A stretch of DNA of 64,000 nt from NCBI GenBank assembly GCA_002205965.3, contig NADL03000131.1, positions 160,735 to 224,734 of the forward strand, read 5' to 3'. Shown piece after piece: positions 52,602 to 63,656 of the stretch. The stretch is from Kappaphycus alvarezii. Its lineage: Eukaryota > Rhodophyta > Florideophyceae > Gigartinales > Solieriaceae. A model generated the notes under the pieces. That model did not search any database. It saw nothing but the letters and a program-made list of their open reading frames with translations, and was not told the origin of the DNA. Each line of letters begins with the position of its first letter. Position 1 is the stretch's first letter. Both the position numbers and the translations under genes were made by a program.

Positions 52602-53810
52602 CATGGGTTTAAATTGGATATCTTAGAGGCTTATTCATTGTAACGGACTACCTCGGCAATATATCCCTTGTCGGTTTTTCGCCACCAGTCAAATTATTGG
52701 AACAACTTCACAAATGCCGGTGCCTGCCGCCTTCTGTATATTCTTCGATGTACCCGGCCGCATATCACTCTTTCTGGAGCCGACATATTCGACTCTGGAC
52801 TGCGAAAAATCTCGAGGACTTGCATAGTGCCTTTACGTCTCGCTGCTGGACACTTGCTCAGCTCCCTCTCCGCATAGGTTGCTTTGGTCTGACTTCAAAG
52901 TCCGTAATTGGTGATATCTGCTACGCTGCCTCTTTTCCCTCTAGCCTTTCTCTGATCCCAAGGTCTCCTTTCATCTACTCCCTTTCCGATGGAAGAACTC
53001 CTTCGTGACCCTTTAAGCACGCCTCTGACTCCCGTGGCCTCTCGACGCATCTTCAGCTTCCTGCTCTCCTTCATCTCCCGCCATATTCTCGACGTTCTGT
53101 GTACTGCGATTATCAGCATTTAGCCTCCGATGCCGCTGCTCCTTTTGCCTTTGCTCTCACCATCGCTTGGCGCCGGTCGTTGACATCCTTGGGCATCATG
53201 TTAGTGTCTGCCCCTGTGCTGATGGCTCCGTTCATCGTCACAATTTGCTTCGCGATCATCTTTATTTTAGGTCACTACTCTCGCCATTGCTCTCCGCCCC
53301 GTATGAGAACTGGAATTTCCCCAGGATGCCGCTCTTTCTTCTCCCCTTCGTCATCACCTCGATCTCTTCATTGACGACCCTCAGTTTGCTCCCCGCCCAC
53401 ACGGATATGATGTGACTGTGATCAGCCTCCATTCCGTGCCCTACAATCGTTCCACAGTCTTCGATGCCACCGCTCTCCTTGCTTAAACTGCCAAGAACGA
53501 TAGGTATCGCGCAGTTGCGATGATCTTGATATGGCTTTCTACCCGATGTGTTTCGATATCTACGGCTCTGTTGTTCCTGGGACGAGGCTGGGTTGCATCG
53601 CATTTCTGCGTACATCGACTCGCGGAAAGGGACAAGTCCTGTTGCCGAACGTCAACGCCTGCTACTCGTTCTTAGTTCCTTGGTCCAGCAACGTACTGCG
53701 ATTGCAGTCAATCGCAGGAAGCTACACCGCCCTGATCCGTAATTCTGTAGTCCGGATATTTCATGCGTCAGCAAAGGTCCCTCTCTCACAAAATGGAAAT
53801 TTAGAATAGG
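52602..53810 (+). pseudogene. RLE-type LINE fragment (L5)
   Basis: Plus-strand frames read FSPPVKLLEQLHKC, then LPLRIGCFGLTSKSVIGD near 52861-52914, the post-palm GGxGL region. A Cys/His segment LGHHVSVCPCADGS and RHNLLRDHLYF follows near 53188-53275. The endonuclease part has RPHGYDVTVIS near 53395-53430 and ERQRLLLVLSSLVQQRTAIA near 53655-53715. The same motifs occur at the start of the window (1-480). Frames shift at least five times. Left flank is solo LTR I; the 3' part leads into L6 in the same orientation. Confidence 0.7.
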
Positions 53811-55018
53811 TTATGCGGTATTCGCGGCCAGCTTCGATCAGAAGCAGAGGAAGCTTTCCATCTGTTGCAATTGCCCTTCTCGGATCGGGCCTGGCTTCAG
53901 GCCCCTCTCCCCTTCTCAATGGGCGGTTTAGGTCTCCTGCAAACTTCGGACATTCCCGAGGCTGCTTACGCAGCATCTCTGATTGATTCTTTTGGACTTT
54001 TCTACACTGCTGACTCTTTCCCACGACCGCCACCTGGCAGAGATCCCTCGGTCTCGGTCTGCCATCTCGCTCTTATTCTCCCGCCACACGCAGCTGTCTT
54101 CGTCGCTTACAGCTACGACACTTTTAGAGCGTTGCTAATCGCCGGTCCCCGGTGAAAGGCTCCAGTCCGCGATCACAACTGAACTCATGCTATCGAAGTC
54201 TGACAGGTTGTTCTTGTCTGCAGCAGCACCCGACCGAGCACGGCTCTCTCCGTGCCGACATCTCCTCCTCCTCTGTTTTCTCTTCGTTTCCTCGCCCCCA
54301 CCGCGGTACGTACATGTCCTCTTCTGCGTGTAAGTCGCTATGGCTCTTCGTCTCGACATCGTGCTATTCCTTGGATCTACTCGCTGTGCGGTCTGCTCCC
54401 CGCGCTCGGCCGACGTCGACCCCGTCTTAGATCCAAGCGGCCAACACTCGTTGACGTGCAAATACGAGGACGGAATGACTCGTCGACATCACGTCTTCAG
54501 CAACGTTCTTGCCCGCTTCTATAAGGAAGTTGGGATCGTCACCCTCGTCGAGCATCCGCTTCTCTCCCAAGTTCCCAACTCGTCTGGGCATTCGGAGTCC
54601 CCCGCATTACGAATTGACATTTACGTTCCCGCTGCCTATGGGCTTCACAGTACTGATATAGTTGTCGGCGTTACTGTTGCCCACCCCTCCGCTCGCCGCC
54701 ACATCTCGCCAAGCGCAGTTACCGCAGGCGCTGCCGCGACTCTCGCAGAGCGCGAGAAACATCGCCATTACGGCACTTACTTTCACCAAAACGATATCGT
54801 CCTCTCCCCCGCCGACATTGACTTCTATGGCGCCTTGGGCGACGATGGCAAGGTTTTTCTCCGCCGACTTCCTTTCTTCGCTGCTTCCCGTCGCGGTTCC
54901 TCCCCTCAACAGGAGCTTCGCGACTTCGTTACCAGTTTTGCGTTTGGTCTCCAAGTGATCCAGGCGCGACAGGTTTCCACCCGCCGCCCGTATTCGTTGT
55001 TAATTTCTGAATACCCTC
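53811..55018 (+). pseudogene. RLE-type LINE copy L6 with long endonuclease frame
   Basis: RQLRSEAEEAFHLLQLPFSD-like sequence begins near 53830. DRAWLQAPLPFSMGGLGLLQ and IPEAAYAASLIDSFGLFY follow to 54155. From 54340 to beyond 54960 one frame is open: IVLFLGSTRCAVCSPR, GQHSLTCKYEDGMTRRHHVF, VTLVEHPLLSQVP, then ALRIDIYVPAAYGLHSTDIV and VGVTVAHPSARRHISPSA. This is a C-x2-C...H-x3-C cluster plus endonuclease core. It ends ELRDFVTSFAFGLQVIQARQ and is cut by gypsy 2 at 55018. It is the best-preserved member of the L1/L2 family here. Confidence 0.8.
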
Positions 55019-56497
55019 TGATAGGGGTAAATCGTCGGGAGAAGAGATACTTAGAACCAACTACCCCAAGACGGAGGTGTTGCGAGCGACAAAAGTGCTA
55101 CCGTGGTATAGTTGAACAAATAAAAAGCAGTGTATATGGGAGAGAGTTGAGAGGGCTACAAGCAAGTATAAAAGGGGCAGCGTCTACCACTGATTCTCTG
55201 CGACTTGCTTAGGAAAAAGTTTTCTTGGGTTTGAAGTTGACTCTCAACTTCCTACTACTCGGAGCTTGACCTGAAGTTGTCTGCCAACTTGCTTGACCTC
55301 TCCATGAGGAAGCAGTTTACTCAGCTTATATAGACTTTTGGCTACCTGTAAAGTCCGAACAAAACTACAGAAGATACCAAGAAATGCATAAAAATACTTT
55401 GTGTGGACAATATGCTCTAAGCAAAAGATACTTAAGAAACTAACAATTAATTTGGTCCTCTTATTTCCCATTCTCTAAATCAGATCCAAACAACTCCTCT
55501 AAAATATCCATGCTGTCCAAGCAGTCCCCACAAATATCTGCGAATGGCTCACAGCTCTCTATTCCCCCTGGGAGATATCTAGATTACTAAATATATCTCC
55601 ATCCGGTTCCATCGTGGGCACAACTTGATCCATACTCTCCATTCCAGGCCCCACCAGTCCAACACTTTCCATTCCCCCTGTTCCCTCATCCCTCTCCTCC
55701 TCCTCCTCCTCCTTCTCCCCATCTCCTCTTCATCCTCTTCCTCATCCTCCTCATCCTCCTCATCCTCCTCTCCTTCTCCCGAGCCTCGTGCACTAGCTCA
55801 GGGGCTAACCATTCCTCGAAGGACTCCCCGCTCTCCTCCTCGACCTTCTCAGCCTCTCCCTCACTTACCTCCCTCGCTTCTTCTTCTATGAAGAGGCGGC
55901 GAACGAACTCGATGATTTGCTTCTTTGTTTGCCGCCGGATGTAGTCGTCGGCATCGGTTGGCCCGTAGGCGGCGAGACGAAGGCCATTGATGGGACGGGA
56001 AGGGCGGTTTTTGGAAATGGGGACAGAGGGGCGAAGGTTGTTCATTTTGATAGACGTCGGGGAACGGGAGGCAATGTAGGGTGTTTTGGGTGTGTGGGGG
56101 AGAGAGGTGATGAGTAAAATGATCGGGGCATTTGAACTTAGAATAAAGGTTTAAATAGGCTCCCGGGCAGGTTCTATAGATTAGGAATAGGTAAAATAAA
56201 TCTGCAAGGGATTTTGTAGTTGCATTTGCGCCCTTTTTCTCAAAAAAAACGAATTTGGAGGAGGAGGTAAGCAAAAAGGGAAAAAGAACTTGATTCGGGA
56301 TCGATTCAGAGGGGTAGATACAGTATAAAAATATCTAGATAAAATGGAAGTAAATTTGGGAGGACCGCGGTAATGATAAGCGAGGTTCAGGGAGGACGAG
56401 GAAGGACCGGAACTATAAGCAAATTTGGACAAGGAGAGGTAGTACAGTAAACTATAGGCCTGTAGATGACGGCGACAAAAAAAATCTGCGCCTAACA
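55019..56497 (-). repeat. Gypsy 2 3' LTR
   Basis: It starts TGTTAGGCGCAG and ends TTTACCCCTATCA in element orientation. In order it carries the TATA-like box (near 56148-56156), the U3 gene (55461-56045), the genomic-RNA TATA (near 55326-55333) and R/U5. Confidence 0.95.
55461..56045 (-). pseudogene. U3-encoded acidic protein, copy in gypsy 2 3' LTR
   Basis: Starting MNNLRPSVPISKNRPSRPIN at 56045, it is identical to the right-LTR copy through EEWLAPELVHEAREK. A frameshift in the acidic tract then turns Asp/Glu into Arg/Met runs. The tail (FADICGDCLDS, MDILEELFGSDLENGK) is intact in another frame, ending at 55461. Since this LTR is the 3' copy, its U3 would be part of the element's genomic RNA. 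Confidence 0.82.
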
Positions 56498-56533
56498 CCC
56501 CCCCGGACTTAGGTCGAACGTCCCGTCTCGTTC

Positions 56534-57619
56534 TCAATGCTCTTGTTGTTCTTGTGGGAGTTCTATCCATTCATCAGGGAGAGTATAGGGTTCACTATAA
56601 GGATATGGTAGTAGCTCATTTCCAATATGATGAGAGAGTGTGTACCGTGCGATGACCGGCTCATCTCCTTGGTCAAGAGTTTCGTAGATTCGGCGTATGG
56701 TTTCATAGTGTTCTCTAATGAGCTCCTCCCGTTTCACTTCTCCAAACCTTCCAAATGTGAGGTAATAAACGTAGTATGCAAACTTTTCTGGCAACGGGTC
56801 CAGAAACGGGTATCTGAAGGAGAAAAAAACTCGCAACATAAGGACTGAGTCCTCACGAGTAAGGTGCGCCCCGTGAATGGTCTGGAAGCACATGCAAATA
56901 CTAATTGCAAAAAAGGAAATTACTTCTGCTTCTCGTGGGTCCTCTGTCATTTCGCGAAGCCAACGTCTAATTGGTAGCCGTCCAATAATTAAGGATGCAT
57001 AGTTTCCCCCTGGGAGACTAGGCGGTGTTTGAGGCGATCTTCTTGGCGATCTTCCTCGCTGCTCCCGACGCCTTGCCCTCTTCGATGATCCGCCCCGATC
57101 ACTTGATGGTCCAGCTCGTATCATCATCACGGCCTCGGGAGGATCCTGGTCTTCGGCTGAGGTTGTGTTTCTGAGCGGAGCAACGTAAGGTTCCCATAGA
57201 GGATACGGGACCAGTCGATATTCCATATCAGGGGGCAAGCTGTAACCTCTCAGTCGCACATCTTGGTTGTTCTTAAGAAATACGTAAACCGGACGGATAA
57301 TGTTCAGATATGTTTGCGACAAGTCTCCGATAGCTACCATTCCATACCTTCCTATAGAGTAATGATATATGACTTCCACAAACTCTGGACCTGCTTCCGT
57401 GAACCTTCCGTTTTGGAATGAGAATAGAATTCTGATCAATAGTCGGAAATCTTCTTGAGGTAGCAATGGTCCGTTCAACGTACGAAAACATAGGCATATA
57501 TTAATGTAGAAATGGACGATTACGTGGAGTTCGTAGTAGTCACGCGTAATCGAGATGATCCATTCCCAGGCCCTTTTTCCTCCCATAGGAATCATTCTAT
57601 AGTTAAAGATGAGTATGCC
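56534..57619 (-). CDS. Gypsy 2 pol C-terminal extension, duplicated domain
   Basis: The same 361-residue extension as at 5212-6297, with only a few conservative changes (for example VIVHF for VIIHF). It is open from 57820 to the stop at 56534. The two modules (ICLCFRTLNG...LVPYPLWEPY and ICMCFQTIHG...LLPYPYSEPY) and the basic linker KRARRREQRGRSPRRSP are kept. In this copy most upstream pol frames are broken, so it is notable that the extension is not. No family recognised. Confidence 0.85.
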   Translation of the reverse strand, partial: GILIFNYRMIPMGGKRAWEWIISITRDYYELHVIVHFYINICLCFRTLNGPLLPQEDFRLLIRILFSFQNGRFTEAGPEFVEVIYHYSIGRYGMVAIGDLSQTYLNIIRPVYVFLKNNQDVRLRGYSLPPDMEYRLVPYPLWEPYVAPLRNTTSAEDQDPPEAVMMIRAGPSSDRGGSSKRARRREQRGRSPRRSPQTPPSLPGGNYASLIIGRLPIRRWLREMTEDPREAEVISFFAISICMCFQTIHGAHLTREDSVLMLRVFFSFRYPFLDPLPEKFAYYVYYLTFGRFGEVKREELIREHYETIRRIYETLDQGDEPVIARYTLSHHIGNELLPYPYSEPYTLPDEWIELPQEQQEH

Positions 57620-58790
57620 CCGTGGTTGCGCATAGTCCTGTGTGAGAAGGAATTCTTCAGGCCTCTGATGGTAAGGGACTAGACGACGTGCATGGATGGC
57701 CCTCCTTGATCTCTTCCCTGAGCTTGAACATAGCTTATAGTGCGGGTGTCTTTCCTCCGTGACGACGCAAGGATTCGAGTACTTTGTTTGGAAGGCCGGC
57801 CACTTCACAGCCTGCTGCATTGCTTTCCCATGTACTACAAGTACTTTAGAGCCGACTGAAAGGTTTGGACTGGAGGCTCTTCATTCTTATTTCTTGTCTG
57901 TGTTAGCGCGCGGTGTGATCTCCAGCCTTCAGTGGCCAGTAGTTCGACTTCTCTACTCTCTTCATCGATAATATTTGTTTCCATGTCTCTCTGTAACATT
58001 CTAGGAGCCCTTCCGTACATTAGCTCGAATGGTGACCGTCCGCTTCTTCCTCTTCTTCGACGATAGCCGTATAACACTTTTGGTAAGGCATCTTCCCACT
58101 GGATTTCATTCTCGACATAGTTTTCGATATTGCTCGTTTGATGGTTCCAACCATCCTCTCCGCTTTACCGTTTGACATAGGAGCGTATGCGAGAACTGTC
58201 TTCAGCTGAATCCCTTTCTCTTCCAAAAACGAAGCAGTGAAGTTGCAGTAAAACAAAGGGCGTTATCTGAGATGATCCTTTTTGGAAGACCAAACGGTTC
58301 AATTATTTCTTTTTCGATGAATCTCAGGACCACCTCAGCATTGGCCTCCTCAACTGCAACTGCTATTGGCCATCCAGTAAGATGTTCCACCCCTATAAGG
58401 AGGTATTTGTTTCCGGAAGAGGTTTCCTTGAATGGGCCGGCAAAGTCAATTGAGAAGGTTTCAAAGAGAGCGGAAACTGGGAAGCTTAGGGTTGTCTTAT
58501 ACTTTCGTATCGGAGTGAATTTTTGACAGTTGTCACAGCTTTTCACGAAATTATAGACGTCCTTATGGATACTGGGCCACCAGAATCTCTCCGTAATGAA
58601 TTTTTTGGTTGTTTCGAGATCCCAATGCCCTAACTCATCATGAAAAGTCCTCAAGATCTTCATTCTTTCTTTCAAAGGGGCCACTAGTCGAGGACCGGCT
58701 TTGTGTGTCGGAAGAGTTTCCCATTCCACAATGTAAAGGCCTTTTGGTTCCTGCGTACCCAATTTCTGTGTTCGAGATCAACCTTTCTCA
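57620..58790 (-). pseudogene. Gypsy 2 integrase
   Basis: HHCC region FHDELGHWDLETTKKFITER and CDNCQKFTPIRKYK, first Asp FSIDFAGPF and second Asp RIISDNALCF lie in one frame (58202-58762). A one-base loss near 58229 separates the part with YAPMSNGKAERMVGTIKRA (Glu). Two further shifts near 58110 and 57860 follow before the open C-terminal frame. Compared with gypsy 1 the breaks are at other positions. Confidence 0.9.
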
Positions 58791-58793
58791 TTT

Positions 58794-60190
58794 CTAGTCC
58801 ATCAAGGAATTTAATAAGTCCGTGAATATAAGCTTCGTACTCGTTATCGATCGGCACTTGAACTTCGGCAACTCCGACGATGTCTCGGAAGCTTTTTCAT
58901 TTGGAATCAATGGATCCCTCAAGCGGGATAGGTAATCGGCAGGCTGATTATTGCGTCCGGGCCTATACACAATTTCAAACCGATATTCTGCGAAAATGTC
59001 GAGCCATCGGGCCAAGCGGTGATGTACATCTTTCTTTTGGAATGCTGTCTTAAGTGCCTGGTGATCAGTTATCAAGACAAATTTCTCGAGTGATAAAAGG
59101 TAAACACGAAACTTTTTCAGTGCGAAGACGACAGCTAGCGCTTCTTTCTCGCAGACTGAGTATCTCTTTTCCGCATCATTCAGAGTGCGACTTGCGAATT
59201 GAACAGGGTGTAGTCTTCCGTTTTCGTCTTTTTGGGACAAAATGGCACCCAAAGACCGTTCTGAGGCATCTGTCTCCACAACGAATGGTCTCTTGAAATC
59301 TGGATACATGAGCACTGGGGGACACATAGCTTATCTTTAAGCTCCTCAAATGCAGTCTGCATTTCCTTGTTCCAGTAAAATTTTCCGTTCTTCGTAGTGC
59401 TGGCATGTAACGGTGCTGCAGTTTTGGCGAAATCTTTGATAAATCTTCTGTAATATGAGGCCAGTCCTAAGAAGCTTCGAACCTCCGTCTTTGAAGCGGG
59501 CCTGGGTGCCAACTTGATTTTTTTCGTTTTCTCTGGATCCACTTTAATTCCCTCTTGATCGACGATATGACCGAGTAATTGGATAGACGTTTTCGCAAAG
59601 AAGCATTTGCTTAACTTAATTTTCAGGCTGTACGCATCTATTTCTCCACCACAGTCTTGACATGCGATATGTGCTGATCCAAGGTTTTTGAGAATATCAC
59701 ACATCATCGATATAAACTCTTGCAAATGGAAGTCCTTTCAAAACCTCGTTCATCATTCTTTGGAATGTAGCTGGGGCATTCATGAGACCAAAAGGCATCA
59801 CTTCGAACCTGAATGTACCGGCTTTGCTGGTAAAAGTTGTTATTTCCTTACATTTTTCATCTAATGGAATCTGCCAATAACCAGTGTAAAGATCAATTGA
59901 GGTGAAGTATCTCCCGTCCTTCAAGTCCTCGAGGATCTCCTCCATGTTGGAATCGGAAATCGATCGGGTATCATTCTCTGGTTCAGTTGTCGGTAATCGA
60001 CGCAAAAGCAGTTTTCCATCTTCTTTGGTGCTACCACAACTGGAAATGACCATGGGGATGAAACTGGCCGAATAATATCATTTTCCAGCATACTTGTAAC
60101 ATTCTCTGAGATAAATTGGTCATATTTTGGCGGTTGACGTCTAGGCCTGTGGTAAATTGGTTGAGTATCGGTAAGTTCAAATGAGTGAGT
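58794..60190 (-). pseudogene. Gypsy 2 reverse transcriptase and RNase H
   Basis: VDYRQLNQRMIPDRFPIP, FTSIDLYTGYWQIPLDEK, FEVMPFGLMNAPATFQR and VYIDDV occur at 59697-60053. The connection region KVDPEKTKKIKL and FLGLASYYRRFIKDF lies at 59180-59640. RNase H is an open frame at 58794-59327 with VVETDASERSLGAILSQ, VLITDHQALKTAF and VYRPGRNNQPADYLSRL. The frame breaks just after YIDD, near 59700, by loss of one base. Confidence 0.92.
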
Positions 60191-61060
60191 GACCGGTACA
60201 CTTGCTTGTCTTAAATCTGATACACTCCATGCAATTACTTCGGAAGATGCTAACATGTCGGATATTTTCAGTGAGGCGGCGGCGGGAAGGTGCTGCACTT
60301 TTCCTTGGATTTCTGCCATTTGGCGCCCTTTTTCTTCTTGATTCTCAACCTCAATATTTTGAAGGACCTTTTCCGGCGTGCTCACATCTTCAGATATGGA
60401 ATCCGATATATTCCTGTTTTCCTTGCAATTGTAATCTTCTTTCATGCTCCGAATTCCGTCCTTTGATTCGATATTATCGCAAAAAGAAACACATTCAGGT
60501 GTCACACCTACCCTAGAATTCCAGTCTTCATCTGTTTCAAACCCAGAATCATAATCATCCCATGCCATGTTCAGTATCCCCGAGCGTACCCTTCTCCACT
60601 TCCGAAAGTGTTAGTTGGTTCGAAATCTTCGCTGTCATAGCTAGAAGTGAAATCTTCACTGTCCGTTTCTTTCAAATCTACCGGATGTGTGCTTTTGTCG
60701 AAATCCAGGGGCATCTTCACGGTTCTGCCGTCAACATTAACTGAAACGATTTGGTTGCCCAAGTCAATGCAGGTCCCTAGTCTTTCCATGGTAGGGCAGC
60801 CAATGATTGCATCGAAAGGGAGATCAGGCATGACAAGAAAGTCTAAATCAACTTTAGAGTCCCCAAAGAACACGGAAACCTTGTCAACAGTGCCCATGCA
60901 TTTTGATACGGTTCCATCCGCCACAGTTATTCTTCGAGTAGTTGGAATAATTTCAAGACCTAGATCTGTCACCAAAGTTTCTGAAATAAGGTTTGGAACA
61001 GCGCCCGAATCGAAAAGAGCTTGGGTTTGCATTCCCAATACTTTGACTGGTACTAGTTTA
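60191..61060 (-). pseudogene. Gypsy 2 protease and acidic spacer
   Basis: ALFDSGAVPNLISETLV (active site about 61005-61025), PTTRRITVADGTVSKC and LPFDAIIGCPTMERLG are in the same open frame as the gag C-terminus (60571-61848). The spacer with KETDSEDFTSSYDSEDFE runs on to the reverse transcriptase after a shift near 60570. Here gag and protease are fused in frame, which suggests a single gag-pol frame in the parent element. Confidence 0.85.
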
Positions 61061-62445
61061 AGACGTCTTGGTGCTGTCGAGGCCGATTGAAGAAACAGTT
61101 TCTTACCCTTAGCGGACTTATTAGACCTGATAATTTTTTTGAGTTCTTTCCTCGCGTCCTCTGCGTCGCCCCTCAAAAGTTGACCAAACGTTATCCCAGT
61201 TGGGGCTGATGCAAGCTCAGCCACCAAATTGTACTTCTTCACATATTCTAGTACGTCCTTTGGGATATTCTTAAATTTCTTACTCTTTTTCGTCTTCTTG
61301 GCCGGAGTGACTCCAACTCCTGGAACAACTTGATCAGACCTCTTGGTTCGAGGAGGTACAGGTGCTGGGATATGTTCCAGCATTCCATAATCTAGCCTAG
61401 GTTTCTTCGATAAAATGTTCCCTTCCCCATCCCTTTTTGTCACATTGACTTGACTGATTTCTTCAGCGATGGATACGTTACCGGCATCCGTCAACTTGTG
61501 ATCCTTTCTGTTTTGTAAGATTTTCATCTCTGGTCCTGACTCGCTCCTTGCGTCCGATAAATTTGCTTTTCTGTTGTCTTTAGACCAGCAGTTACTTTCA
61601 TGATGCCCATATCGACCGCACTTTCCACAACGAGTGTTTCTATGTGGATTATCAGGACACCTATTTGCAAAGTGTCCAGGCTTGTGACAGTAGGAACAGA
61701 CTTCTGCGGCCTTGGGGGCCCCAGACTGGTTCTTCTTAATGGTAAGAGTAAGGCTTTCCAACTGCGAGGTTATCATGTCAAGTCGATTATCGAATCGGGT
61801 TTCCAACCTTTCTTCCAAGTTTTTGACATCGCTCCTGACTGATTCCAATGCTGCTGCGCTAGTCGCTGGCCTTGATAATTCTTTTCAGGATGTACGATAG
61901 CAGATGTACGGGTTTCCCTCGTACCTCACTAGTGACTGAAACGTCTCCGAATTTTTGACAAATTCTACTATGGTACCCTTCAGTTCATTAAAAGTGTGAG
62001 GGCCCTTGATGAGGAGGAAATCGGAGAGCCGCTTATCCCCCATCGCCGCCTTACGCAGCATTCCGTACTTGGCTTGGGCGTTGAACCCAGCCTTTTCATA
62101 GAGATCACACAAGTATACCAATGAGCTTAACAAATCGTCGAAGTTGAGCCGGGCCTCTATGGCGGTACGAATCATCTCATCTGGTTCTACCTCCTTAGCA
62201 TATTCTTTCACAAGCCACTCACATACCTCACCGAAGTTACGCCCATTCCCGTTAAGAGACCACCCGTTGATAAACTTGGCCTTATATTTGTGCTTTGCGT
62301 CACCATGAAGATAGGCGAAGATACTTTCGGCCTTCTCTTCATCGCTCTTCTCACGCATCACAACGTTGACATATGTATAGAGAAACTCCTCAACGTCTTC
62401 ATTCTTGCCCCCTGTGAACGTTATACGAGCAGCGTTGAGATCCAT
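61061..62445 (-). pseudogene. Gypsy 2 gag
   Basis: Start MDLNAARITFTGGKNEDVEE at 62445, open to 61885 with FLYTYVNVVMREKSDEEKAE and FGEVCEWLVKEYAKEVEPDE. After a short break near 61900 the second frame (from 61848) holds the zinc knuckles CSYCHKPGHFANRC and CGKCGRYGHHESNC and the basic KKTKKSKKFKNIPKDVLEY. The start is chosen because the two copies agree from this Met, about 90 bp after the 5' LTR. Confidence 0.9.
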
Positions 62446-62514
62446 GATTACAGAAAAGAAATCCCCTCGAATGGTTCCCTAAGACTGCTCAACTCGAATA
62501 CCTCGGGTGCAACC

Positions 62515-62532
62515 CCCTCCACAAGAGTACCA
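62515..62532 (-). other. Gypsy 2 primer-binding site
   Basis: Same sequence and 2-base spacing as in gypsy 1 (TGGTACTCTTGTGGAGGG on the minus strand). tRNA not identified. Confidence 0.65.
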
Positions 62533-62837
62533 AATGATAGGGGTAAATCGTCGGGAGAAGAGATATTCAGAACCAACTACCCCAAGAAGGAGGTGTTGCA
62601 AGCGACAAAAGTGCTACCGTGGTATAGTTGAACAAATAAAAAGGAGTGTATATGGGAGAGAGTTGAGAGGGCTACAAGCAAGTATAAAAGGGGCAGGGTC
62701 TACCACTGATCTCTGCGACTGCTTAGGAAAAATTTTCTTGGGTTGAAGTTGACTCTCAACTTCCTACTACTCGGAGCTTGACCTGAAGTTGTCTGCCAAC
62801 TTGCTTGACCTCTCCATGAGGAAGCAGTTTACTCAGC

Positions 62838-62844
62838 TTATATA
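62838..62844 (-). promoter_or_regulatory. Gypsy 2 genomic-RNA TATA box
   Basis: The minus strand reads GTCTATATAAGCTGAG. It lies between the end of the U3 gene and the R/U5 part. Confidence 0.75.
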
Positions 62845-62964
62845 GACTTTTGGCTACCTAAAGTCCGAACAAAACTACAGAAGTACCAGGAAATGCATAA
62901 AAAACTTTGTGTGGACAATATACTCTAACAAAAGATACTTAAGAAACTAACAATAATGGTCCTC

Positions 62965-63546
62965 TTATTTCCCATTCTCTAAATCAGATCCAAACAACTC
63001 CTCTAAAATATCCATGCTGTCCAAGCAGTCCCCACAAATATCTGCGAATGGCTCACAGCTCTCTATTCCCCCTGGGAGATATCTAACTACTAAATATATC
63101 TCCATCCGGTTCCATCGTCGGCACACTTGATCCATACTCTCCATTCCAGGCCCCACCAGTCCAACACTTTCCATTCCCCCTGTTCCCTCATCCTCCTCCT
63201 CCTCCTCCTCCTCTCCTCCCCATCTCCTCTTCATCCTCTTCCTCATCCCCTCATCCTCCTCATCCTCCTCATCCTTCTCCCGAGCCTCGTGCACTAGCTC
63301 AGGGGCTAACCATTCCTCGAAGGACTCCCCGCTCTCCTCCTCGACCTTCTCAGCCTCTCCCTCACTTACCTCCCTCGCTTCTTCTTCTATGAAGAGGCGG
63401 CGAACGAACTCGATGATTTGCTTCTTTGTTTGCCGCCGGATGTAGTCGTCGGCATCGGTTGGCCCGTAGGCGGCGAGACGAAGGCCATTGATGGGACGGG
63501 AAGGGCGGTTTTTGGAAATGGGGACAGAGGGGCGAAGGTTGTTCAT
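62965..63546 (-). CDS. U3-encoded acidic protein, open copy (about 193 residues)
   Basis: Met at 63546, about 100 bp downstream of a TATTTAAA box; an in-frame upstream Met at 63627 is less likely, since other copies share only the inner one. N-terminal block MNNLRPSVPISKNRPSRPIN, then GPTDADDYIRRQTKKQIIEF and VRRLFIEEEAREV, predicted helical. The middle is acidic with EDEEDEG and a Glu run. The stretch CRRWNRMEIYLVV is out of frame relative to the 51505-52140 copy. C-terminus ESCEPFADICGDCLDS and MDILEELFGSDLENGK. No signal peptide or membrane segment is visible. The acidic/hydrophobic tail resembles a transcription-activation motif, but that is conjecture. It occupies the same place as MMTV sag or lentiviral nef: it can be expressed from the 3' LTR portion of the genomic RNA or from its own promoter. 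Confidence 0.82.
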   Translation of the reverse strand: MNNLRPSVPISKNRPSRPINGLRLAAYGPTDADDYIRRQTKKQIIEFVRRLFIEEEAREVSEGEAEKVEEESGESFEEWLAPELVHEAREKDEEDEEDEGMRKRMKRRWGGEEEEEEEDEGTGGMESVGLVGPGMESMDQVCRRWNRMEIYLVVRYLPGGIESCEPFADICGDCLDSMDILEELFGSDLENGK

Positions 63547-63648
63547 TTTGATAGACGTCGGGGAACGGGAGGTAGGGTGTTTTGGGTGTGTGGGGGAGAG
63601 AGGTGATGAGTAAAATGATCGGGGCATTTGGAACTTAGAATAAAGGGG

Positions 63649-63656
63649 TTTAAATA
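63649..63656 (-). promoter_or_regulatory. TATA-like box before the U3 gene
   Basis: CCTATTTAAACCCC on the minus strand, about 100 bp before the U3 ATG. The same box precedes the gene at 2788-2795 (LTR B), near 52248 (LTR I), near 56152 (gypsy 2 3' LTR), and as ATATTTAAAG near 41610 (LTR G). Confidence 0.6.

Noticed and set aside
52281..52604. 107-residue minus-strand frame at the LTR start (FAYSSGPSSSSLNLAYHYR)
   Set aside because: Present in the LTR leader of several copies, but it lies upstream of the TATA-like box and decays faster than the U3 gene; no sign of selection was seen.
60647..61090. 147-residue plus-strand open frame
   Set aside because: Antisense of the gypsy 2 protease frame, which carries the DSGA motif.
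62515..62532. Naming the tRNA that primes gypsy 1 and gypsy 2
   Set aside because: The site starts TGG as expected, but I could not match TGGTACTCTTGTGG to a specific tRNA without a tRNA set from the host.
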